Shown here: positions 1 through 4,497 of the stretch, piece after piece
Position numbering within the stretch: the first letter of the stretch is position 1
How the letters are laid out: every line of letters starts with the position of its first letter
NCBI GenBank assembly: GCA_019242465.1
Contig: JAFAVL010000315.1
Span: 1 to 5,121 of the forward strand
DNA: 5,121 bases
From: Chroococcidiopsidaceae cyanobacterium CP_BM_RX_35
GTDB taxonomy: Bacteria > Cyanobacteriota > Cyanobacteriia > Cyanobacteriales > Chroococcidiopsidaceae
Direction: 5' to 3'
Notes under the pieces: generated by a model
Told to the model about the DNA's origin: nothing
Databases searched by the model: none
What the model saw: only the letters and a program-made list of their open reading frames with translations
Program-made: the position numbers and the translations under genes

Positions 1-318
1 AGCGAAAAGCCTTGGCTCGGCATAGGAACCCCTGCTCTTACTCTTAGCGCTATTCCTCTAGTTCTTAACCAAGAAGTATTGAGAGATGATGGCAACCTTG
101 GAGTGTGGCAATCATCAACTACTCTCTGGCCGCTGACGGTTGACGGACTCAGCCTGCTAGCATTTCAAGGTGTCGAGTTCCGCAGCAGTCACCCGATCCT
201 GGCACTAAGCTTGTTTAGTAACCGCAGATTTGTTATCGTCAATTTCGTTGCGGTTTTAGCATTCTTTACTGTCGTCAGCCGATCCGTTACCTTCAACCTC
301 TTCTTGCAGCAAGCCTAG
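1..318 (+). CDS. Unidentified open frame, C-terminal part only (doubtful gene)
   Basis: This frame is open from the left edge to a TAG at 316-318, giving 105 visible residues with no start needed inside the window. I do not recognise a family. Two hydrophobic stretches are visible: roughly residues 5-23 (WLGIGTPALTLSAIPLVL) and roughly 75-93 (FVIVNFVAVLAFFTVVS). The second is preceded by SNRR, so it could be a membrane anchor or a signal-peptide-like segment. Possible internal starts are TTG at 79, GTG at 103 and TTG at 211, none with a convincing Shine-Dalgarno sequence. The ending LFLQQA is abrupt, and the same reading frame stays open again after the stop (see the finding on 1-522), so this may be the 3' end of a real membrane protein, a decaying gene, or a chance open frame. 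I place it below even odds of being a working gene. Confidence 0.25.
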   Translation, partial: SEKPWLGIGTPALTLSAIPLVLNQEVLRDDGNLGVWQSSTTLWPLTVDGLSLLAFQGVEFRSSHPILALSLFSNRRFVIVNFVAVLAFFTVVSRSVTFNLFLQQA

Positions 319-388
319 GGCTACACAACAACAGATAATCACCAAAACCTACACCCTAGCCAACCCAAAGTATTAACTGAGCCAAAAC

Positions 389-411
389 TTACGTTCCAAG
401 AAAAAACGTAA
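389..411. repeat. 7-bp perfect inverted repeat
   Basis: TTACGTT at 389-395 is matched by AACGTAA at 405-411, with a 9-nt A-rich spacer between. It begins 71 nt past the TAG at 316-318 and ends 124 nt before the COP23 start. It could be a weak terminator for anything transcribed from the left, although only a short T-poor stretch follows, or a dyad bound by a regulator. The sequence alone does not decide, and a 7-bp dyad of this composition can arise by chance. Confidence 0.35.
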
Positions 412-469
412 ATTATTGCCAGCAATAACTTGAGTCAAGCAGATGCTGAAGCCTCATTGAGGACCTTAC

Positions 470-475
470 TATATA
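470..475 (+). promoter_or_regulatory. Possible -10 element for the COP23 gene
   Basis: TATATA lies about 60 nt upstream of the COP23 ATG and is the most -10-like hexamer in the region. No good -35 box sits 16-18 nt upstream of it, so if it is a promoter it would depend on an activator or another sigma factor. This is a guess from sequence only. Confidence 0.22.
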
Positions 476-535
476 CACCTGCTAGCAACCTTACCGAATC
501 ACAGATTCAATTTGTTAATTAGTAGTTAGGTCTTG

Positions 536-988
536 ATGATGATAACTAAATTCACTCGTTCTTTTTTGACAGCAACTCTCGTCATCTATGGTACTACCGC
601 CACGATAGCTAAAGCTGCCATGACTAACAGAGGAGAAACTCTGCTGGTGGCAGATCAGCCTGTAGTTACAACCTTTAGCTGCATTCCCGACGGTAATGAC
701 TTCGCGACGATCGCTCGTCGAGGCGATCGAGCCACACCACCTATAATTATCTGGAAACCTGCATTGGGCTACTACACCCCTAAAGCTCATTGCTATATAG
801 TTTCCCAAGAACTGACTCGGATAGTCGCAGAAAATGGTGGCACATTGAAGAGCCTGCAGCTCATAACTGGAACTGTGAACGATCAAATAGTAGCTTGTGC
901 TGTTAAGGAGCTAGGTTCCTTTTGTAATAGTTCTAATATATTGTTTACCCTGAGACCAGAGAAGACTAACAGTGCTATGAGGTTGTAG
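536..988 (+). CDS. COP23 domain-containing secreted protein
   Basis: A 150-residue protein of the COP23 family, named after a circadian-oscillating, membrane-associated protein of a unicellular cyanobacterium; the biochemical role of the family is unknown to me. Residues 1-27 form a signal peptide: short charged start (ITKFTRS), hydrophobic core (FLTATLVIYG) and an AKA cleavage motif at 25-27. The mature part matches the family from TFSC (46-49) on: IIIWKP near 70-75, GYYTPKAHC (78-86), SQELTRIVAENG (90-101), LQLITGTVNDQIVACAV (107-123) and CNSSNILFTLRP (130-141). Four cysteines (49, 86, 121, 130) could form two disulphides outside the cytoplasm. The open frame extends to a TTG at 533, but adjacent ATGs at 536 and 539 are better starts; a weak TAGG at 527-530 precedes them. 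Family assignment is confident from motif recognition; partner and function are not shown by context. It is a stand-alone domain here, whereas I recall relatives fused to other domains. Confidence 0.88.
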   Translation: MMITKFTRSFLTATLVIYGTTATIAKAAMTNRGETLLVADQPVVTTFSCIPDGNDFATIARRGDRATPPIIIWKPALGYYTPKAHCYIVSQELTRIVAENGGTLKSLQLITGTVNDQIVACAVKELGSFCNSSNILFTLRPEKTNSAMRL

Positions 989-1034
989 CAGAGCTCAACC
1001 AATTTTCAGTTCTGGATAACGGGACTACAGTTAC

Positions 1035-1085
1035 TAAATCTTCTAGAGGAAACTTCCTACGTTAAGAAGATTTAAATCGATTTTT
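1035..1085 (+). terminator. Candidate terminator of the COP23 gene
   Basis: TAAATCTTCT at 1035-1044 pairs perfectly with AGAAGATTTA at 1065-1074, a 10-bp stem. The 20-nt loop can itself fold as AGGA/TCCT (1047-1050 with 1055-1058). A run of five T's follows at 1081-1085, six bases past the stem. It starts 46 nt after the COP23 stop. The stem is AT-rich and the T-run is displaced by a second palindrome (AAATCGATTT, 1074-1083), so termination would be inefficient if it happens at all. Confidence 0.4.
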
Positions 1086-1256
1086 GGGACCAGAGAACCA
1101 AAACTAAGCAGACAAAGTTGATTTGTCAAAATTTTAACCACGGAAGTGACGCTGCTTGAAAAGTAGCACGTTTTCATGAAATTCTGACACATTTTGGACA
1201 AACGCCATAGCCAGGGTCGAGCAATTTTGATTACGCAGCTAACATTGAATTCCGCA

Positions 1257-1280
1257 CTTTCTCTAATAGAAAGATTTTTT
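1257..1280 (+). terminator. Hairpin followed by six T's (terminator-like)
   Basis: CTTTCT (1257-1262) pairs with AGAAAG (1268-1273) around a 5-nt loop, then one A and TTTTTT (1275-1280). This has the layout of an intrinsic terminator on the plus strand, though the 6-bp stem has only two G-C pairs. It lies about 270 nt beyond the COP23 stop and faces the convergent membrane protein gene, so it would end a long COP23 3' tail or a small RNA. A second perfect hairpin, TCTTCG-TGA-CGAAGA, follows directly at 1280-1294. Confidence 0.45.
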
Positions 1281-1368
1281 CTTCGTGACGAAGACCTAAC
1301 TCTAAGCACTAATTTATCCTGACTGCGCCAGTTTCTGCCCTTAAAATGATGGGTAAATTCGAGCTAAG

Positions 1369-2673
1369 TTAAGATCCTGACAACCGCCGTCGCCATTCAG
1401 CCTCAATCTGGTTAGAGCGTGCTGCCTCTTGGTCGAGTAAGTCAGTTTCAGTAGTGTAAGCCAAATCTTGATCGCCAATCACTGTTTCGGCAGCAAACTG
1501 GCGAGCATAGGCAATTTTTTGTTGTAGGTTAGGATCTGCTTGACTCAACTGCCGTGCTCGCTCTTGGCGTTGCTCGTTACTAACGCCAATTTTGCTATTT
1601 TTCCACTGAATCCAGAAATAACGAATTAAAGGCACTCCCAAAAAGGCAATACCGTACGCCAGCAGAAGCCAGTAAATTGAATGGACGAAAGCAACTAAGC
1701 CTCCTAGCTTGGCAGCAGCAGTACCATTTGCCAATAGGTTACCGAGTACCAAAGCACCAACAAAATTCAGTGCCCCTAACCCAGTTGCCATCATAATCTG
1801 TCCAGAACTGGCTGCACTGAAACGCCAAGGTAACTCCTGTAAGTAGGGTGGCACTGGCTGCGCGTACCGCCGTTGTGCTAGAGTCTGCAACTCTGGAAAG
1901 TGATAGACAATCTCTCCCTCTGGGCTGACTGCCGGCTGACCATTGAATCGGGTTAAGGCTGGTAGCATGTAGTCCTCGTACTCTTTGGCATATCCTTGCC
2001 CAATATGGTCTAGATACGGAGCAACCTGTTCTGCCACCACTGCACCCTTATGGTTGCGAATCACATTAGCGATTTCTTGCCAACGGCGTTCCTCTAAATC
2101 TGCGTTAGGATTGCCATCACCAAAAAGAAACGAGAAGATGGCTTCAAAGAAATTCATCTCGTTTGGTTCGCGGTTGCGCCGCTGCCGATATTGAGGGTTA
2201 CCATAACCTGGATCGAAAAACCAAAACCAGTCAGGACCGAGCCAGAAGTAGGGTAAGAACAAACCCCCTCCATTACTATGGGAGTGACCCCGATTATTGC
2301 TACTGTTGCTTTGATTACTGGCAGTAATGATAATAACGATACTCAGAAAAATTAGAGCGATTGACAAAAGTAATACAATCCCAAAAGAAATCCGGATTAG
2401 GTAAAACAGAACTCTCCAAACCTTGTTCCACCATTCCTGCAACCGCAACCGTAAAAACTTGTTGCGCAAGATTGCCCGGAAGTTTTTGGGAAATAGGTAA
2501 ACCATATCGCCGGACTCTGCCACCTGTAAGTGACCGCCAGCATCAGTGGCAAGTGCCAACAATCCTTGCTGAGCTAAATTCACGTTCAACCCTGCCTGGG
2601 TAGCGACATCCCCGACAGTAACGCGATAGCCCAGTTGTTCAACTGCCTGCATGATGATGGGATTTGGAGCCAT
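1369..2673 (-). CDS. Conserved-type integral membrane protein with duplicated winged-helix-like module, function unknown
   Basis: A 434-residue protein. I recognise the type as one found in cyanobacteria, with plant chloroplast relatives that I recall carry an unproven 'iron-sulphur cluster biosynthesis' label; I would not transfer that label. Order: an N-terminal module (about 8-70) with a helix-turn-helix-like stretch and ending SGDMVYLFPKNFRAI; a basic, Trp-rich segment (WWNKVWR, 81-87); a long hydrophobic segment (about 88-117); a Ser/Asn/His/Gly-rich linker (119-137); an aromatic stretch (YFWLGPDWFWFFDPGYG, 142-158); a second module (about 199-268) ending EGEIVYHFPELQTLA; two further membrane segments (about 293-315 and 323-349); and a charged Gln/Arg-rich tail to SGS. 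The ATG at 2673 has AGGA seven bases upstream. The stress protein gene ends 59 bp upstream on the same strand, suggesting a shared transcript. No catalytic motif or metal-binding Cys cluster is visible; the protein contains no cysteine, which argues against direct Fe-S ligation. Confidence 0.85.
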   Translation of the reverse strand: MAPNPIIMQAVEQLGYRVTVGDVATQAGLNVNLAQQGLLALATDAGGHLQVAESGDMVYLFPKNFRAILRNKFLRLRLQEWWNKVWRVLFYLIRISFGIVLLLSIALIFLSIVIIITASNQSNSSNNRGHSHSNGGGLFLPYFWLGPDWFWFFDPGYGNPQYRQRRNREPNEMNFFEAIFSFLFGDGNPNADLEERRWQEIANVIRNHKGAVVAEQVAPYLDHIGQGYAKEYEDYMLPALTRFNGQPAVSPEGEIVYHFPELQTLAQRRYAQPVPPYLQELPWRFSAASSGQIMMATGLGALNFVGALVLGNLLANGTAAAKLGGLVAFVHSIYWLLLAYGIAFLGVPLIRYFWIQWKNSKIGVSNEQRQERARQLSQADPNLQQKIAYARQFAAETVIGDQDLAYTTETDLLDQEAARSNQIEAEWRRRLSGS

Positions 2674-2680
2674 TGACCTG

Positions 2681-2684
2681 TCCT
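2681..2684 (-). promoter_or_regulatory. Ribosome binding site of the 434-residue membrane protein
   Basis: AGGA on the minus strand ends seven bases before the ATG at 2671-2673, which supports that start over the next in-frame ATG seven codons later. Confidence 0.55.
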
Positions 2685-2690
2685 AAGAGC

Positions 2691-2723
2691 GAAAATTCTC
2701 CCTATCTCAAGTATAGAGTTTTC
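2691..2723. repeat. Imperfect stem-loop between the stress gene and the membrane protein gene
   Basis: Read on the minus strand, GAAAACTCTAT can pair with ATA, GAG and TTTTC further along, giving about 11 base pairs with two 2-nt bulges on the 3' side. On the same strand, TATACT (2710-2715) inside it resembles a -10 box but lacks a -35 partner. It could be a processing site between two cistrons, a weak attenuator, or chance. Confidence 0.25.
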
Positions 2724-2732
2724 ACCCCTTGC

Positions 2733-3143
2733 TCAGGGCACAATTAAAACGGGGCAGGGAGACAGGTTAATCACTCGGTTGGTCACGCTATCTGTTGCTC
2801 CTTCTTCCGTCAACCCCAAGCCCCGACAACCCATGACGATTAAATCTGCCCCAACCTCATCGGCAACATCACAAATTGTAAAGGCAGGCTTGCCTTCGCG
2901 CTCAATGATTTGAGCCTCAATGCCCTGCTGAGTAAACAGAGCCTGGGCATTTTTGAGGAGTTGTTCAACTGCTGTTGGTGACGCCATCGTTTCCGAACTC
3001 GGCACCTCTTCTGAACTTGGGGTTTCTACCACCGATAGCAGTATTAAATGGCTGCTGTACTTCTGCACAACACTCACAACCACCTCAGCGGCTTCTCGCG
3101 CTTCACGACTTTGGTCTATGGGAAACAAAATTGTCTTAAACAT
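2733..3143 (-). CDS. Universal stress protein (UspA family)
   Basis: A 136-residue single-domain USP, the usual length for the family. These are small cytoplasmic alpha/beta proteins, some of which bind ATP, with varied and often unknown regulatory roles. The first strand and turn are seen as KTILFPIDQS (3-12), with the conserved Asp at 10; the second strand is HLILLSVVE (32-40); the C-terminal core is GADLIVMGCRG (98-108) and ends with SPCPVLIVP (128-136). The nucleotide loop reads G105-x2-G108-x9-D118-S119, so the second glycine of the usual G-2x-G-9x-G(S/T) motif is Asp here. A Ser/Glu-rich insert (TPSSEEVPSSETMASP, 41-56) follows strand two, as in many USPs. The frame extends three codons to a GTG at 3150-3152, but the ATG at 3141-3143 with GAGG eight bases upstream is the better start. 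It probably heads a two-gene transcript with the membrane protein gene. Confidence 0.92.
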   Translation of the reverse strand: MFKTILFPIDQSREAREAAEVVVSVVQKYSSHLILLSVVETPSSEEVPSSETMASPTAVEQLLKNAQALFTQQGIEAQIIEREGKPAFTICDVADEVGADLIVMGCRGLGLTEEGATDSVTNRVINLSPCPVLIVP

Positions 3144-3151
3144 CACTGGCA

Positions 3152-3155
3152 CCTC
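3152..3155 (-). promoter_or_regulatory. Ribosome binding site deciding the stress protein start
   Basis: GAGG on the minus strand lies eight bases before the ATG at 3141-3143. The alternative in-frame GTG overlaps this site, so it could not use it; this is why the ATG is chosen. Confidence 0.6.
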
Positions 3156-3218
3156 GGATACCCCAGCTCCGGTAGAATGTGGACGGCGCTAAACGGTTAA
3201 TTAAACAAAAACGCAATT

Positions 3219-3223
3219 GGAGG
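3219..3223 (+). promoter_or_regulatory. Strong ribosome binding site deciding the pgk GTG start
   Basis: GGAGG is followed by an 8-nt spacer and then GTG at 3232-3234. The frame can be extended to a TTG at 3217, but that codon overlaps the GGAGG itself, and the protein starting at the GTG (SKKTLANLS after the initiator) matches the N-terminus I know from cyanobacterial phosphoglycerate kinases. Confidence 0.8.
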
Positions 3224-3231
3224 TTGACGCT

Positions 3232-4437
3232 GTGTCCAAAAAAACTTTAGCAAATTTATCGTCATCAGATATATCAGGCAAACGCGCACTTGTACGAGTA
3301 GATTTCAATGTCCCTCTGGATGACCAACGCCAGATTACAGATGATACTCGTATCCGCGCTGCTCTTCCAACTATCCAAGATTTAATCCAGAAGGGAGCTA
3401 AAGTTATCCTTGTGAGCCACTTTGGGCGTCCTAAGAAGGGTGTGGATGATAAACTGCGCCTCACCCCAGTCGCCAACCGCCTAGCAGAATTGCTGGGTCA
3501 GGAAGTGCTCAAGTGCGATGACTCCATTGGTGAGGAGGTGACGCGGAAGATAGCAGGGATGAAAAATGGTCAGGTGGTGTTGCTGGAAAATGTCCGCTTT
3601 TATAAAGAAGAGGAAGAAAATAACCCAGAATTTGCTAAACAATTAGCTACTAATGCCGATCTGTATGTGAATGATGCCTTTGGCACGGCTCACCGCGCTC
3701 ACGCTTCCACTGAAGGCGTTACCCATCACCTCAGTCCTTCTGTAGCTGGATACTTGATTGAGAAGGAATTACAGTATCTGCAAAGCGCTATTGAAAATCC
3801 CCAGCGTCCTCTCGCCGCAATTATTGGTGGTTCTAAAGTTTCCAGTAAGATTGGCGTAATTGAAACGCTGTTGGATAAAGTCGATAAGTTGCTACTGGGC
3901 GGCGGTATGATTTTTACTTTCTACAAAGCCCGTGGTCTGAATGTTGGTAAATCGCTGGTAGAAGAGGACAAGCTGGAGCTGGCGAAGTCTTTGGAAGCCA
4001 AAGCAAAAGAGCGCGGCGTTGCTCTACTGTTGCCTACAGATGTGGTTATCGCAGATAAATTTGCTGCCAATGCGGAAGCTAAAACAGTCAGTATCGACAA
4101 CATTCCAGCTGATTGGATGGGTTTAGATATTGGACCTGATTCGGTGAAAGTCTTCCAAGATGCCTTGGCTGATTGCAAGTCAGTGATTTGGAATGGACCA
4201 ATGGGCGTGTTTGAGTTTGACAAGTTTGCGGCGGGGACGGAAGCGATCGCTCGGACTTTGGCTGACCTGACCAAGCAGGGCACTATCACTATTATTGGTG
4301 GTGGCGACTCAGTGGCAGCTGTAGAAAAAGTGGGAGTGGCTGAGCAAATGAGCCATATCTCTACTGGTGGTGGTGCTAGTCTGGAATTACTGGAGGGTAA
4401 GGAACTACCAGGCATTGCGGCGCTAGATGATGCCTAG
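3232..4437 (+). CDS. pgk: Phosphoglycerate kinase
   Basis: A full-length 401-residue phosphoglycerate kinase (EC 2.7.2.3), which transfers phosphate between 1,3-bisphosphoglycerate and ADP in glycolysis and, in the reverse sense, makes 1,3-bisphosphoglycerate in the Calvin cycle; cytoplasmic. All family motifs are present in order: RVDFNVP (22-28; substrate-binding Arg22, Asp24, Asn26), SHFGRP (62-67), ENVRF (119-123), [13 protein letters not shown] (147-159), GGSKVSSK (199-206; nucleotide-side lysines), [10 protein letters not shown] (221-230), [17 protein letters not shown] (320-336), IGGGDSVAA (355-363; Asp359) and [18 protein letters not shown] (377-394). No residue expected for catalysis appears lost. 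The start is a GTG with GGAGG 8 nt upstream. It stands alone: the stress gene diverges upstream and the SLBB gene converges downstream, so it is probably monocistronic. A perfect HIP1 octamer lies within it at 4243-4250. Confidence 0.98.
   Translation: MSKKTLANLSSSDISGKRALVRVDFNVPLDDQRQITDDTRIRAALPTIQDLIQKGAKVILVSHFGRPKKGVDDKLRLTPVANRLAELLGQEVLKCDDSIGEEVTRKIAGMKNGQVVLLENVRFYKEEEENNPEFAKQLATNADLYVNDAFGTAHRAHASTEGVTHHLSPSVAGYLIEKELQYLQSAIENPQRPLAAIIGGSKVSSKIGVIETLLDKVDKLLLGGGMIFTFYKARGLNVGKSLVEEDKLELAKSLEAKAKERGVALLLPTDVVIADKFAANAEAKTVSIDNIPADWMGLDIGPDSVKVFQDALADCKSVIWNGPMGVFEFDKFAAGTEAIARTLADLTKQGTITIIGGGDSVAAVEKVGVAEQMSHISTGGGASLELLEGKELPGIAALDDA
4243..4250. repeat. HIP1 octamer GCGATCGC
   Basis: A perfect copy of the highly iterated palindrome that is over-represented in many cyanobacterial genomes, here inside the pgk coding sequence. 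Two near-copies with one mismatch lie in the COP23 gene (ACGATCGC at 707-714 and GCGATCGA at 723-730). It supports a cyanobacterial origin. Confidence 0.85.
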
Positions 4438-4454
4438 GGAGAATTAGATTAGAA

Positions 4455-4492
4455 GAGGGATTAGAGATTAAACAGTCTTTCTCTACTCCCTC
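4455..4492. terminator. Stem-loop between convergent genes, probable bidirectional terminator
   Basis: GAGGGA (4455-4460) pairs with TCCCTC (4487-4492) and, after one T-C mismatch, TAGAGA (4462-4467) pairs with TCTCTA (4480-4485), giving a 6+6 bp stem with a 12-nt loop. It begins 17 nt after the pgk stop and ends 5 nt before the SLBB gene stop, so it can serve both. Neither side has a clean T-run: the plus side continues CTTGG and the minus side is only moderately T-rich, so it may act as a weak terminator or mainly protect 3' ends. Confidence 0.5.
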
Positions 4493-4497
4493 CTTGG

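Larger units (their letters stand above)
319..535. other. Upstream region of the COP23 gene
   Basis: No gene with a start and a recognisable product is visible here. The region holds a 7-bp inverted repeat (389-411), a promoter-like AT-rich hexamer near 470, and a short frame (412-522) in phase with the open frame at the left edge, separated from it by a TAG at 316 and a TAA at 409. The 36-residue peptide of that short frame includes LSQADAEASLRTLL and ends SQIQFVN. It has no good start (a TTG at 430 is the only candidate) and I do not recognise it. Confidence 0.5.
989..1368. other. Gene-free gap rich in hairpins
   Basis: This 380-bp stretch lies between the 3' ends of two convergent genes and shows no credible coding frame. 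The plus strand has only very short frames (the ATG at 1176 stops after three codons), and an 88-codon minus-strand frame at 1043-1309 has no recognisable motif and no visible ribosome site. It does contain a chain of inverted repeats: a 10-bp stem (1035-1074), a 7-bp stem (1151-1167), the palindrome TTTCATGAAA (1172-1181), a hairpin with a T-run (1257-1280) and a hairpin immediately after it (1280-1294). It may be a long 3' untranslated region, a small RNA locus or ordinary intergenic DNA. Confidence 0.55.
3144..3231. promoter_or_regulatory. Divergent promoter region, stress gene and pgk
   Basis: These 88 bp must hold the start signals of both divergent genes unless one promoter lies inside the other gene. 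On the plus strand TAGAAT (3173-3178) matches five of six bases of a -10 box and would give a pgk leader of roughly 45-50 nt, but no -35 box stands at the right distance. An 8-bp palindrome TTAATTAA lies at 3197-3204 between that hexamer and the pgk ribosome site. I see no clear -35/-10 pair on the minus strand. Confidence 0.4.

Noticed and set aside
515..886. 123-codon minus-strand open frame over the COP23 gene
   Set aside because: It is antisense to a gene with clear family motifs and a signal peptide, and its translation shows no recognisable domain.
1043..1309. 88-codon minus-strand open frame in the gap after COP23
   Set aside because: No recognisable motif, no visible ribosome site, and an unusual basic/serine-rich composition; it also runs through the hairpins. 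A real gene downstream of the membrane protein gene cannot be fully excluded, but nothing supports it.
1321..1333. Short ACTG-CGC-CAGT hairpin as terminator of the membrane protein gene
   Set aside because: Only a 4-bp stem with no T-run on the minus strand; too weak to call.
2361..2603. 80-codon plus-strand frame opposite the membrane protein gene
   Set aside because: It is a shadow of the well-supported minus-strand gene, with no family features.
3217..3219. TTG as the pgk start
   Set aside because: It overlaps the GGAGG ribosome site; the GTG at 3232 has the right spacing and gives the expected N-terminus.
3921..4415. 164-codon minus-strand frame opposite pgk
   Set aside because: It lies entirely antisense to a motif-complete pgk; its Ser/Pro-rich translation is typical of the reverse of a real gene.
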